Positions 1 to 12,475 of a stretch of DNA of 64,000 bases are shown one piece after another; positions within the stretch are counted from its first letter, which is position 1; the number at the start of each line of letters is the position of its first letter. The position numbers were made by a program, and so were the translations under genes. The stretch lies in assembly GCF_008831285.2 (NCBI RefSeq), contig NW_022204507.1, positions 5,972,174-6,036,173 on the forward strand, read 5' to 3'. Source of the DNA: Nymphaea colorata. Lineage: Eukaryota; Streptophyta; Magnoliopsida; Nymphaeales; Nymphaeaceae. Under the pieces are notes generated by a model, which searched no databases, had not been told where the DNA came from, and saw nothing but the letters and a program-made list of their open reading frames with translations.

Positions 1-328
1 TTCAAAATTCGAATTCAATATATGAATTCAAGAGGAAAGAGTTTTTGATCCAAAATTTAAAATTTGAATTCAAGAAGAAAGAATTTTGGAATTCCCAATT
101 TGCATCTAAACTTGGATTTTTGATCTAATTTGGATTTGGTAATTGGATTTTGGATTTGAATCTCGCATCTAAGGTTGGGTTTTGAATTTGAATTTTGTTT
201 TGGTTTGGATAGCGGTTTAAAAATTCGTTTTCGATTGAATAGTGACAATTTTCTTTTTTTTTTGGTCTAAAATTTAAATTGAAATAATAAAATAGTAGTC
301 TTTTTTGAAAAATTTAGGGTGATAACAG
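1..328 (+). mobile_element. 3' end of an LTR-retrotransposon LTR (partial)
   Basis: The stretch is built of AT-rich TTTGGATCT/GAATTTGAA-like words and stops at AGGGTGATAACA, just before GATGCCCCTC. The same style of ending, with a GGATCTGAA-rich tail and GGGGTGATTACA, is seen at 56472 in the LTR-like insertion of this window, and inverted at 23749. I infer the last part of a related LTR whose beginning lies to the left of the window. No primer binding site was recognised after it. Confidence 0.4.
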
Positions 329-439
329 ATGCCCCTCTTTGCTACTAAGCTGGCGTTTGCCGTGCTTAGTGGCAAAGATAAGCACCCCAAATTTTGAGTG
401 ATGAAAATTTTGGCTAAAAATATTAAAAGTGTTGAAACT

Positions 440-830
440 GCATTTCAGGTTTTAACCCCTTACTTGAATGGGTTGTTTGAGCTTACGTTGCAAGTTCAAC
501 CCTTTGCCTGCGTGGGTTTGTCGATATCGAATTCAGGTTTAACCCCCCTTAATGGGTCGCCTTAACTTGCATCGCAAGTTTAACCCCTTACATGTGTGGG
601 TTGCTTTATCTTGCATTGCAGGTTTAACCCCTTGCCTACGTGGGTTGCTTTATCTTGCATTGCAGGTTTAACCCCTCGCCTACGTGGGTTGCTTTGGCTT
701 GCATTACAGGTTTAACCTCTTGCCTTTGTGGGTTGCTTTGGCTTGCATTGCAGGTTTAACCCATTGCTTGCGTGGGTTGCTTTTTTGTCCATAATTTCAG
801 GTTTTACCCCTTCCCTGAATGGGTTGCTCC
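440..830. repeat. 44-bp tandem repeat, about nine copies
   Basis: The phrase GCAGGTTTAACCCCTTGCC, followed by an ACGTGGGTTGCTTT-like half, recurs. The GGTTT landmark falls at about 450, 492, 535, 577, 621, 665, 709, 753 and 800, so the period is 42 to 47 bp and mostly 44. The middle copies (577 to 753) are nearly identical and the outer ones diverge. The open frame over 728-1114 is a by-product of the repeat and is not a gene. The array lies just after an LTR end, so it is probably part of the noncoding internal region of that retroelement. Confidence 0.85.
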
Positions 831-2217
831 CTAACAAGTGGCAATGCGAGGAAAGAACCTTCATCACCTCGAATACTTCTGTTGAAGCAAGGAATGCAAC
901 CCTATTGCTCTTTTATTGGTTGTGGCAAGAAAACTTCCTATCACCTTGGCTGCCTTTTGATGAAATTTTTGTTTTCACCAAAGACTGGATTTTAAACTTG
1001 TTAAAATTCTCCAAACTAGTGTTTGGGTTGAGCTTACTTTCAAAAGCCCTCAGCCAAACGGCCGAGTTGAACTTGTTTCATGAGATTCTCTTTCTGGCGA
1101 CCAGGTTGCAGTAACTTTAGAATACTCCAAACCTAATGGCCAGATTGCGCTTGATCAAATCTTTAGCTTAGTAGCTGAGTTGATTTCATTAGGATATGGT
1201 CCCTTTTCCTATGGACAATGATGATTGTGAAAGAAAAATATTTGTTACAAAAGCAATTTGGAAATGCCTCGAAATATTCATAAGAAAAGTGCCCCAGTAT
1301 TAGAAATTGCCATGAGTGGTAGGGGTGGGCGTCGATGGATAGCCGGTACCCTGCTCGGTCAGGCCTGGGCCAGGAAAACGAGCTATTGGGCCAGGCCCGG
1401 GCCCGTTGTGTGGCTTGGGTCGGCCCGACCCGTTAATAGGGTATAAAAAATATATTTTATTATTTTTTAAACTCAATAATGTGTATTTTATAATTAAAAA
1501 TATAATTTATCTTAGGAAAAATTATTTTCTAATTAAAAATAATTTTTTATTATCAAACGGGCCGGGTGATATAAAGGAAACTGATATATTTTTCGGTTAC
1601 AGGAAGATGAGGGAGCAAGGTAGTATGAGCTTTGGTATGAAAGAATTTTTTTCGTCTTTAATGACTAGAAATTGAGACAAGCTTATAATAAATAAAATGA
1701 GAATATGATCTGTAGATGGTGATTCTCATAGCGAGATAACATAGGACAATAGAGCATCTTAATTTTGAAAGGAATAAATCTCAAGCATAGCATAAATATA
1801 GGAGGTTTGATTTGGGAAGATATAGACTCCATAGGGGTGCATGAATAAATTAAAAACAGGTGTCCGATGATTGAAAATCAAGCAAAAATCTTGGAAGAAA
1901 TGATGACCCCATATGATCATATAAGTAGCAAAATGGAGAAGAAAGACACACCATAGATATTGAAGTTAGAAAGTTATTTGCCTAAATAAAAATGAGGGAA
2001 AAAAGAAATGCATGACCTAAGTCAAGCACGTGTTGATCACGAACTAAGATTGAGGCGAAAATAATGGAAATTATGGAAATTGCCTTAATAAAATGAAAGC
2101 ATGGACAAAATTGATATGTGAGGGTGAAAGGTAATATCATGTGTCTGAAGCTTGGATATGAAAGAATTTTTGACAAGCAATTTGGACAAAATTAAAAGTA
2201 AGCTGATTTCAATATAA
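831..2217. other. Noncoding, probably retroelement-derived stretch
   Basis: No coding frame here resembles a known protein. The first part (831-1200) repeats phrases such as CTCCAAAC and GGCCGAGTTGAACTTG, which suggests the continuing noncoding body of the element that holds the 44-bp array. From about 1575 to 2200 the sequence is unremarkable and AT-rich. It lies where exon 2 of receptor-kinase copy A would be expected, but no kinase exon is visible. Confidence 0.4.
1319..1575. mobile_element. GGCCCG-type miniature element (hAT-like), partial
   Basis: It begins TAGGGGTGGGCGTCGATGG, then has a GC-rich arm full of GGGCCAGGCCCGGGCCC and GGCCCGACCCG, an AT-only centre, and a final GGGCCGGG. GC-rich arms around an AT-rich core, with a TAGGGGTGGGC start, are typical of nonautonomous plant hAT elements. 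Relatives lie at 13736, 36270 and 44025. I could not find a matching target duplication, so the right end is approximate. Confidence 0.5.
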
Positions 2218-2243
2218 ATAAATAAATAAATGAATATATATAT

Positions 2244-2295
<52 letters not shown>

Positions 2296-2297
2296 CC
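2218..2297. repeat. (TA)n and (GA)n microsatellites in the copy A intron
   Basis: AAATAAATAAATAAATGAA leads into (TA)n at about 2240-2275 and then (GA)n to 2296. The same arrangement, followed by GGCAAACCCACCCACTCTCT, occurs in the intron of copy B at 14818-14940. This places the tract inside what was the intron of copy A. Confidence 0.85.
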
Positions 2298-2581
2298 CAC
2301 TATGTCTGGCAAACCCACCCACTCTCTCTTTGTCTCCCATTATCTCACCTCATCACCTCTCTGGCCCCTCCCATGCGAGCCCACTAGGACTGGCAAACCC
2401 ACCCACTTTATTTGTGAGGGCAATATTCAAGAGAAAGAGAGTGTGTTCACACGTGCACACACACATATAAGAACTCAAAGCCAGGCTAGGTTGAGTCAAG
2501 AAATAGTTTAGGCAATTGTACTCACACTTCGAGAGATACAAAATTTATAAAAAGACAAAAAAAATAAGAGATAGTACCTAC

Positions 2582-4722
2582 CTGGTGCCATGTATCTGGG
2601 GGTTCCGAGAGTGGCTATAAGGGTAGAAGAATTCATATCAACTAGAATCTTTGCAATGCCAAAATCGCTGACGTATCCTATCATGTTCTCATCTAAAAGC
2701 ACATTACTTGGCTTTAGATTACAATGAACTGCAGTCTCCGAGTAACCATGGTGAAGATATTCTAGTGCACAAGCCACATCAATCATGATATCCAATCTCT
2801 GAAAGTGATTCAAGTGATGGCCACCCGAATGTAGACAAGCTTCTAGGCTCCCAAGGGGCATGGATTGGAGAACTAAAGCCTTGAAATCTCTACTAGAGCA
2901 AGACGTAATGACTTTAACGAGGTTTTGGTGTTTGATTTGGCGCATGACAGTGCACTCGATATCAAAACTTTTAGATGCTCCTTCAAATAACAAATTATGG
3001 ACCTTAACAGCCACTATCGTTCCATCTGCTAGAATTCCTTTGTACACTGAACCAAAGGATCCATTCCCAAGAAAATTTGCATTACTGAAGTTGCTCGTTG
3101 TATGCAGTAAATCTCTGTGAGAAATCATTGGAAGTGTAATTCCTCATAATCTTTCAATGTCATCATGAAGTTTCAACAACCTCCTCTTTCTATGGCATGA
3201 CATACCAATGAGCGTGCAAAAAATGACCAAAGTGCTAAGCCTCCAAGTGTGCAAGCGGCAATGACTCCAGCCGCATTGCTCTTACTTTGACTCTCTGTTT
3301 AGTCTAAGCACAATGGGACATGGAATTTGGCAGCTCCACATAGTGCATAGTTCCATAGGAACGACCTGGCAGAAAAGTTTGCAAACTTTCCACCACTTGG
3401 AATCTCTCCTTCCAATATATTGAAGGACAAGTCCAAGACCTGGATGTGTTGAAGTTTCTCCTATGATTTTGGTGCCTCACCTGAGAGCTTGTTGTGGTAA
3501 AGGTCAATAGCTTCAATGTTTACCATGTGATCAAGTTGTTGAGGAATGTGACCATCAAATGTGTTGTGAGGGAGGTTCAAATACTCTAGCATTTGGAGCT
3601 TTGATAATGATGTAGGCAACTCTCCACTCAGCTTGTTTGCTGAGATATCCATGTTGATCATCGTGGCCAAATTCCCGAGACCCAAAGGCAGGTGACCAAC
3701 TAAGGAGTTGTCCTGCAAGTATAGCTCCCACAAGTCCAACTCACAAAGACCAGGCGGTAGTGTTGATGACAAATTGTTTGAGCATGGATCCAGCTTTTGC
3801 AAACTAGTGAGATTTCTTATAGAGCTTGACATTGACCCAATTAGCATGTTGTGTTCAATATCAAAATCATACATGCGGACCAACTGGTAGATTGATAGAG
3901 GAATTGGGCCTTCTAATACATTCTTGTCAAGAAACAACACCTGTAACTTGTGCATATGTCCCACATTTAGTGGAATGAGACCTTTTATTTTGTTGGAACT
4001 CAAACTTAAGGCAATTAACTTGGTCAAGTTGGCTAGGGATAATGGGATACTACCTTCAATCTGATTAGAGTAAAGGTCAAGTTTCGACAAGGTGGTTGTC
4101 AGGTTTCCAACAAAGGCAGGAAGAATGCCATTCAAAGGTTGTGTGATAGATCAACTTCCTCTAGCAGTTGACAGTTGGTGAAGGATGTGATAATGGAGAG
4201 CTCACGGATGGCACAGACATTGGTCAACTTATTTCTGTAGAGGTACAGTTGCCTAAGTTGTGCTAGACTACCTAATTCTAATGGTATCAAACCACTGAAT
4301 TTATTTTGTCCTGCACAGATAGTTTGGAGACTAGTAGCATTGGAAAAGGAAGGTGAGAAAGGGCCATCAAAATTGTTGTCACTCATTGCCAGAAATTAGA
4401 GATTGGGCAGGAAGCGGCCAACATCTTTAGGGAGATGCCTTGTTAGTTGATTGGTAATGAAACTCAAACCCTGAAGAGCGGATTGGTTAAACAAGTTGTT
4501 AGGCAGTGTACCAGTGAGATTGTTCATTTCCACACTAAAGAATGTTAAGTGAGTTTTAGCTTCCCAACTCGGTAGGAATGTTCCCGTGCATATGATTTTG
4601 ACCATTATTAAGGCACTCGAGCTTTGAGAGGTTGGCAAAAGTAATTGGAATGGTGCCCATGAGCTTGTTACCATAAAGATTTTGACCAATATTAAGGTGC
4701 TCCAGTTCTTTTTGTTTTTCAA
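2582..4722 (-). pseudogene. Receptor-kinase copy A: truncated LRR-RLK XII pseudogene (exon 1 remnant)
   Basis: This is the remains of a membrane receptor kinase of the Xa21/FLS2 subfamily. Reading leftwards from 4722 there are several LRRs (LxxLxLxxNxLxGxIP pattern), a C-terminal cap, a weak membrane segment near 3190-3270, and kinase subdomains I to VIII with a glycine loop GNGSFGSVYKG and VAVKV. Exon 1 ends at 2582 at a GTAGGT donor. The catalytic loop reads HCNLKPSN: Cys before the catalytic position marks a non-RD kinase, and the Asp itself has become Asn, so the kinase would be dead. In-frame stops lie at 4396-4398, 3461-3463, about 3299 and 3144-3146, with a frameshift near 4132. The signal peptide, the first half of the LRRs and exon 2 are missing. 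Left of about 4710 on the gene's 5' side, the sequence jumps to flank that normally lies about 1 kb upstream of such a gene. Confidence 0.92.
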
Positions 4723-5240
4723 TATTCATATTTAATTATCTGGGCCAGATCCAACCCATTGACAGAGCTAACTCCATAAAGCCACGCGTTCTGATGGGGT
4801 CATAGTTAATTATGCTCATGTCCCACTTGTATATATATATGTATATAATATATAGAGAGGGAGAGAGAATAAAAACCTTTAAATGCAGAAGAAATTTATT
4901 TAGATTGGATTTGAATAGACAATAGCCAAGCCATTGCATCCCCAAGAAAATAAATCCAAGAATTGAAAATAAACCCAAGTAAATATCCTCATCATATATT
5001 TGTTTCTGAGATAAGCCTTAGGTCTGAATCTGACCACTTTAGATAATGGAACCTCTGTATATTTCTCTTCAGTTTGGAGTGGCTGACCACTATCATCCAC
5101 CGTTTGAGCAAAGGAGCACCAAGTCTATCTTAACCAGTAAAACCGGTTTTTGAATCGAGTCGGCTGCCAGTTTGGTAAACTGGCCAATCCAATAATTTAA
5201 ACGATTTACATGCAAATCAGCAAAAAGACAATATTTAAAA
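4723..5240. repeat. Duplicated upstream flank of the receptor-kinase unit
   Basis: 4725-4845 matches 33230-33350 and about 4975-5210 matches 34485-34705, in the same order. Shared phrases include GCTAACTCCATAAAGCCACG (here) and GGAACCTCTGTA followed by GGCTGACCACTATCATC. The flank was copied together with the gene. In copy A it directly abuts the broken LRR region, so the LRR N-terminus and proximal promoter have been deleted. No gene is visible in it. Confidence 0.75.
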
Positions 5241-7692
5241 ATTCAAATTTTATTTCAGAAAAATGAACAGAAGAATATAAAAATTGATTAAGAATAAAGA
5301 AATAAGCTTTTGTAATGAAACAAAACGTCGAGTTGACCCCTGTTGATCTCATTCATCAACCAATAATTTCCTATCCGATTTTTTAATCAATGGACACTCA
5401 ACACAGGTAGCCATCTTGATCAGATCGCGACGTTGTGAAAATCAGCTTTTAAAACGAGTGGATGGAGTTGCCTAGCAACTTCCATGTTGTCGGATGATCC
5501 TTTAATTTAAATGATTTTTTTGTGAATCAGCATAAAATATGAAAAATTATATTCTTTTTGAAAAATAAATAAAAAGTATAAAAAACTAATCAAAACCATT
5601 TTTTTTAAACAGGTGGACTGGATGAAATTGACTTAGCGAAGACTTTAAGCAACTGGCCAATGCAAGTCAATAATATTTCTAGCTAATCCAATCCAGTCCT
5701 TACTCTACTATTCAACAATGCCGTTCGTGCTCCCCATATTGCACTCACTAATCAAGTGCAAACATTTTCATGACTGACGAGAACCACCACTTACATATAG
5801 GTTGTGAGAGATGACAGCCAAAATTAGGTAGTAAATATAATCATAAAAAACGCAGCATTTTCTTTTTTTTTTTTTTTTTGAAAAAACAGCCATAAAACAC
5901 GAATAAGTCCACTGAATAAAACAGTGAAAAGGAAGCAAAACAAAACACCCAGATACATGTTAGCAGTTAAACTGCACAAAAAAGAGAGATTAATTTCTAC
6001 GTAAGACTGAAGGAGACAAAATGCATATTATTTGACAAATATTTCTTAGGCGAATATTTAATTCACAAGAAAAATAAGATTAACATTACTTGCACAAGCA
6101 TGTCAGTGCTGCATATGTTACTGGAATGACAAGAATCCAGCATACATAAGTTAAAGCACACAAATAAGCAATTATTTCACGTAAGACTGTAAAAATATAA
6201 CTGATGCAAGCCAACAACCACCAACATGTAGCTCCAAAAAAACAAAAAATCATTTAAGTGTCTTGACATGAGAATCCATGATCAAAGATGCATGCTTGCA
6301 GCTCTAGGAAGAAAGCAGGAACTAGGGTTCGTCTGGTAATCATAACAGTATATTATTGTTCAAGATGAATCCTATTTGAATCTGATCCATTAACATCCTT
6401 ATTCTCAACTCCAATCCCAGGATTTCAGGAAGACAATAAACAGCAAAAGATACAACCCCCTCAAATTATTCTCTACTGGCCCGAAACTGTCATGCAATAG
6501 TGATAGCTAATAAGAAACTTTGATGGATAATCAAAATAAACAAAACTCTATCATATATGCATGTATGCATGTGAGCGCGCGTGTGTATAGCAGATCCGTA
6601 AGTAGTATGGAGTACATGGTTCCCGGGTCCAGGCTGTCACCTGGCCCGATCTTCATTAAAGCATGTGCACTGTAAAATTTATGGGGATTTGGCACTCGCT
6701 GTTTGGAACCAGACTCAGATCTCATCTCTCTTGTATCACCCAACACTGGGGCCCCGATTTGGACCTGTACCAGTGTATTGAAGTCAGGCTTGGGTCCGGA
6801 CCCACCGAATCCAGGTCAGGTCTGAATGGATGGCAGCCGGACCTGAACTTTGCTTCTCCCGTCTTGTCTGTATCAGTCGGTCGCCTCTCATCTATCTAGG
6901 AATTGACCACCCAAGCGGGTCCAGTCCATATGTCGTCTCGATCTAAAAAACCCAAAGCCACGACCAGTCCGCTCCTCGAATGAGTGAGTTGAGTGGAGTT
7001 GTCGATTTCTCATTTCACCGATTTGAGATTCTTAAACGATAATTTATAATTGACTTCTAAAAAAATAACTATTACCTCATAATTTTTTATTTTACTTAGT
7101 TTACGTATAGTCAAATGAATCTTTGACTTAATTATTTGTTAATATTATTTTTAAAAAAATTGTTATAATGTAAAAGGCCAAAAACAGGGCAAAAGGATGT
7201 CCAAAGCTGCATGGCATGTGATGCTAGCTGTCAAGTGGCATCAATGTCAAGCATGTGGCAGTTTAGTATGCTGCACATATATTTCAGATGCTCAGATGTT
7301 GCTTCAAGTGGATAATCAAACCTGGTGATCGGTCATACATATTGTTTTCATTTTTTTCAATTTTTTTAAAAAGTTACCATTTTTTTTTGCATTTTTTGCT
7401 TCTTATTTTTCATGCTTGCCATAGTATACGATAGAAAGACCTCCCTGTTTAAACACAAAAACCGAATATTCGTGATTATGGTAGAAATTGAATCGAGTTG
7501 AAAAGTGGTAAACAGAGCTAAAATACCGGCAAGACCAATAAAAAGACTCGCATGTAATCAGACGTGCTGCAGGACTTAGAAATATGAAGCGAACACTTTC
7601 CAAAGCAGTAAACCTTCAACTCGTGTTGGTGCACATACTCGTACTGGACAGGCATGGCTATTCACCAGTTGCTTTATCTTTATCTTTATCTT

Positions 7693-7730
<38 letters not shown>

Positions 7731-9380
7731 AAGCAGCTGGTTATAGCCATGACTACCGTTTACGTATCTCCAAAATTCAAAAACTAAGATAAAAAGAGAA
7801 TTTCGTTGCCATTTTCATGGATCAAACATCTATTCTATGGAAATTTAACAGTTCAACCAAGTTGTTGGTTATGCATAGTACCTAGTTTAGAAATGGTTTC
7901 TTGGTTAGGCTGGAACTTGTGAATTCATGAAAGAACTTCCGGATTAATTTGAGGCAAGTAATTCATCCTGTTGCTGCTTGATCAGGACCAAGAAACAAAC
8001 ATTCAGCATTCGACGGCATAATCACCACCAAATTTCTGAAAACAGAAGTGAAAGAAATGCTCTCTGTCATTTCATTGTGTGAACAGCTTGCTGGGGATTA
8101 GGTCCCCTGTATTTGTTAAGCAAAATCAATCTGTGCGATGGAGAAAGATCAGATTAATGCTGATATTGACACTGATGTTTGCCAAGAATTGACTCAACCC
8201 ATCGAAAGCACACAAAAGGAAACAAGCGAAAACACAAAGATACATGGTTAAACTGCACAAAAAGAGAGATTAATTTCTACGTAAGACTGATGGAGCCAAA
8301 AAGCATATTATTTGACAATCATTTCTTAGGCGAATTATAGCATAACCAGTACTCAAATATTTAATTCACAAGAAAAATAAGATCAACATTACTTGCACAA
8401 GCATATCAGTGCTGTATATGTTAGAATGTATGTCAGAACCCAACTTTAGTTTCAAAATTTTAACAGAGGCCAAAATAGGATTTTTCAAAATTTTTCTACA
8501 AGTTAAACTAAAATTTATTAAATTTACATATCAATGTTTGAATTTTTTAAAATTTAATGGTGGGGGGCCAAGGCCCCTGCCTCTGTCCCTGGTGTGTGTA
8601 GTAACTATGGGTCTGTCTAACTTTCTACTAACAATTTCGGCTTGATATATAATATCTTGTTAGATATTGTGGAATTTTAATAGTCACTGGTGTCATATCA
8701 CAAAGCATTAACCTAGCTTCATGATTTAGGCAAAAGCCAAAAAACCAACAATCGAAAATCATAGCAACAAAAGAACATGAACTTACTGAGCTTTCTTTTG
8801 GCAATGTTTCGTAACATATTTTATTGATGTTTTAGTCAATTAAATGGATTTGAATTTATCAAAGTCCTTCCTCAATGTTATTTGTCACATTCAGGCCTGT
8901 ACATGAGTATAAAAATTCAATCATGCAATTAGTATGCTTCACATATATTTTTGATTCTCATATCTTGCTTCAAGCGAGTAACCATACTTGGTGATTGGTC
9001 ATAAAGATTATAAATGGTAATTAATCACTGAGTTGATCTGAGGATCACATACAGATTCTAGTATTTGGATCCCTATGTTACTGGAATGACAAAAATCCAG
9101 CATCCATAAGTAAAAATATCAAATAAGCAGTTATTTCACATAAGACTGTAAAAATATCACAATCATATATACCTGTGGAAGATAAGTAGCTGATGCAAGC
9201 CAACAACCACCAACATCTACCTCCAAAAAAATCAAAATATCGTTTAAATGTCTTAACATAAGCATGTTAAACACGTTATCCAGGTGAACGAATCCATGAT
9301 CAAAGATGCATGCTAGAAGCTCTAGGAACAAAGCAGGAACTAGGGGTCATCTGGTAATCACAACCATACAATTGCAAGCG
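5241..9380. repeat. Intergenic segment duplicated at 19590-22280
   Basis: No gene is recognisable. 5340-5640 matches 19597-19890 (shared CCTATCCGATTTTT and GTTGTGAAAATCAGCTTTT). 7410-9330 matches 20240-22230 (shared AAGTGGTAAACAG-like phrase, TTTCCAAAGCAGTAAACC and CATTCAGCA). Inside, 5930-6300 is itself related to 8225-8420 plus 9075-9345. About 6600-7000 holds GC-richer sequence without counterpart that I could not identify. 8430-8602 and 21295-21460 share a GGGGGCCAAG block. Confidence 0.65.
7683..7732. repeat. (TA)n microsatellite
   Basis: TTTATC repeats run into an alternating TA tract. The equivalent position in the duplicated block has (TA)n at 20537-20563. The short frames with runs of Tyr-Ile over it are artefacts. 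Confidence 0.9.
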
Positions 9381-10034
9381 AAAAAACATGCCAGAAAATG
9401 AAAAGGCCAACGAAGATGCGACAGATAAGCTTATAATGGAAAGAAGATTCCCAGCCTGTCCAATGCACAAAGATAAGCCGACTGATAGAGACATTGTCCT
9501 ATCAAATCACACACCTAAACCCCCAAATAGGAAAACTATATGTAGAATATTTCCTTCAATTTTCAAACTAGGAAAAAGGATGGATTTCTTTTTCATGTTG
9601 CGTTGGACACGTATCCTGATAAGCGATAAGGATACCAACATAGATTTGCCTATATATATATATATAATGAGATTGTGATATTGAAAAATACAAATAAATG
9701 GAATTCTCTGAGATGACAAAGCTGTGACCTTCGTTATTTGAATCATTAGAAAAATTTAATATGTACATGAAAAAAAAAACTATGTTTTTTAGTTGATGCA
9801 TTTTGAGGCACATAAAGTCTAGCGACATGAATTGGTTTGCCGAAAATATCTTCAAAGAGGGGAAGCCTAGACGACACTGTAGATGGCAGACATATGGACC
9901 GAGTTTATGGGCTAACATGATTTGTGAATTCAACTCTTTCTTATTGTTTTTCTTTCTTTTGACCTTACCACATAGTAAACTTGACTTTCAAGGTGTGTGC
10001 ATGGGTATATTTTACAAGAACAATACATAATTCA

Positions 10035-12000
10035 TTATCCAGCCTTTGACATCGATCTAGGCCCTTCTGATTCAAGGAAATTAGATCTGGATCAAAAAGA
10101 AGCCTGGAATCATAAGAATATAATTGGATTGATTTTGTAAAAGGAGTATTTTACCTCTTTAAAATATTACATATTTTTGTTGCTAAACTTTTATGTTTTT
10201 AGGGTGGGGACTGACCTGGGGATGGCAGGGGGCCAAAGGGCACCCTCAATTTGCCCCTGTGCGCCAAGTTTTGGCTGCACTTTGTGCGCTGCCTAAAGCA
10301 CTTGGTGCACTACTAAGTGCTCTGGCATAGGGTGCAGGGCGTTGCCATGCGCTTTGGCCTAGGGTGCATGGTGCTATCGACTGCTATTGTTGAGAGTGCA
10401 CCGAGCATAGGCCATGCTAGCTTGACAATCTTCCTTTTTGGTAAAAATTGACCCCATGAAAGATTTTTTGCTCCTCTTGGGCAGATTTTAGCTCTGTCAA
10501 CCCCCTCCAAATGGTGTATGCAGGGATAAGAGCCAATCTCCACAAGTCAAAACCTATAAAACAAAATAAAAATAAAAATAATTCAAAAAATAAAAAATTC
10601 ATATGAAATCTGAAGAAATTGAAAAACTTTCAAATGTTGAATTTTGGCTCTCTTTTTTTTTTATAAATACCCCCACATCTTCATCCTTAGGTATGACTAA
10701 CCTATGGGGAACTCCATGGGTCCTCTAACTACGAGCTATGGAGTCCTTTTTATCTCTCCTGCTTCATCTATTCTTCTCTCTCTTTGAACACTTCTTCATC
10801 TTCAAACTTGGGATTCTCCTTATTTTCCAACCCTCATCTTCAATGAGTAGAAAGGGAACACGTGGAGACCACCCTTGGAAAGCTTATTCAACACTTTAGA
10901 GTTTTCATTTTGAAAGCTCCTAATCTTTCCTTCATCATCTCCTCATGGCTATATAAGAAAGTTCATTGAAATTTCTCCTAATCTTGTTTGTTTAATAAAT
11001 TCAAATAGGCACGATATGTGTTTTCTTTAACCTTCAATTGAATGTATGCCTTCACTATATCACTACAGATAATATGCATGTATAGATAGTGGAATTTTGA
11101 GGATGGGGCTTGTCCTACCCAAGAAAAACACTATGAATATATAGATGTAAAAATGCGTCTTGACATCATTTAGATCCACATTCCCTTGATAAAATGCCTA
11201 TTGGTCATCCTGTTAGTAGCCTTAAAAGAGTGATCCACCTTTAAAAGAGTGTCTTCCCAACGGGATTTAAGATCAAGAGGAGCATTCTTTATTTATAGTT
11301 GTTTTCTCTTTTGAAGCTAGTCTCTCTCCCACACCCAATGGTGGGAAAAACATACTTTTTTGGAAGGGATTCCAAAAATAAGTCCTCCCTAAGGAGGCTA
11401 TGGAGACTTACCCTAGGATCTCCCAAGAGCCCAAGTTTCTCTATTGCCTACATAAAATATTGAAGCTGAAATTTTCAAAATTATCTCCTAAATCTTAATT
11501 TCTATATAAAAATAAAAGAGGAGTTAAAATATATTGCTATTAGATCATTTTTCTTCCTTCCTTCCTTCTTTTCTTCGCTCTTTCTTAATTTTGTCTATTT
11601 TTTATAATACTTATATCTCTCCGATTATTCCTTAAAATCTCTCTTTTACTAATTTTCCTTTCTCTATTTCTTCTCTCCCTTAAAATCTTTACATCTCTCT
11701 CTTTCTCTCTCTCTCTATCTCTCTCTCTCAAACACACACACATTTTTGTTTTAAACTCTCTTGCTCTTCTACTAGTTTTTCTCTTTATTTTTTTCTTATT
11801 TCTTATAAATCTTTATTTCCTTCTCTCTTAATTTTCTCTTAAAATCTCTTGCTCTTTTTCTGGTTTCTCTGTCGATATTCTCTCTCTTAAAAATCTTTGT
11901 ATATATCTCTCTCTCTCTCTAACTGTTTTGATAAAGGTTTATGACATACTTTCCTTTAAAAAGAATTTCCTTCCTTCGCTTTATAAAGTTTTAACTTTGT
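10035..12000. repeat. Intergenic block duplicated at 24480-26110, with a promoter-like part
   Basis: Shared features in order are CATCGATCT...ATTCAAGGAAATTAGATC, a run of GGTGCAC/GTGCTCTGGCATAGG phrases, ATAAATACCCCCACATCTT, CTTTCCAACCCTCATCTTCAA-like sequence, GGAAAGCTT and AAAGAGTGATCCACCTTT. TTATAAATACCCCCACATC near 10661 looks like a TATA box with a downstream leader, so the block may derive from an LTR. From 11540 to 11930 it is pyrimidine-rich (TTCC, CTCTCT). No coding gene is visible. Confidence 0.7.
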
Positions 12001-12009
12001 TACCAAGTA

Positions 12010-12475
12010 TCAGACCACATATTGGTTGACGATGATGTTCGGGTGAATATGAAATGCATTGAGAATGAACTTAGCCATAGGATTAGTTATTCCTGGTAAA
12101 GGTGTTGGGAATGGCCAAGCCTGGTAACAAAGGGCCAGTCCTTTTTTTCTTCTTTTGAAAACAAAAATTATTTTGTAATACACTCCAAAAAGAAAACCTA
12201 AACAATTGTAGGATGCAAATACCCTATTTGCACATAAGCCACATATTGCAATGCTTCCACAATACTTCAATATAAAGGTAGCATCCTTGAACATTAAAAT
12301 GTTACTGACAAATAATTTTATGAATGTGGCCATCGGCGTGTTCATGGGTTTGGCTTCTTGCAATTTCGTGTGCTTGAAAAGATTAAAGATATTACTTTCT
12401 TTGATATAACACAAAGCTTCCTCTTAACATTTGTGGATTCACTTCCAAGGACATAGAATGAAGATATCCCAAGTT
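12010..12475 (-). mobile_element. Ty1/copia reverse-transcriptase relic
   Basis: Read on the minus strand, the frames give SLEVNPQ followed by a tyrosine/lysine-rich step, then KLQEAKPMNTPMAT, then a DAT box. In intact copia pol this order is LGIEV, KYI.DLL, AKP..TPM and the DAT/YRS box near the end of the reverse transcriptase. The relic has stops and frame changes and no integrase or gag nearby. It is a short dead fragment just downstream of copy B. Confidence 0.7.

Noticed and set aside
728-1114. 128-residue plus-strand frame with hydrophobic segments
   Set aside because: It starts inside the 44-bp tandem array and runs into retroelement-like sequence. No domain is recognisable.
9388-9678. 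Plus-strand 96-residue frame with a KANEDATDKLIMERR start
   Set aside because: The first third looks coding in composition, but the rest runs into AT-rich sequence with YIYIYI, there is no known family and the paralogous block does not keep the frame.
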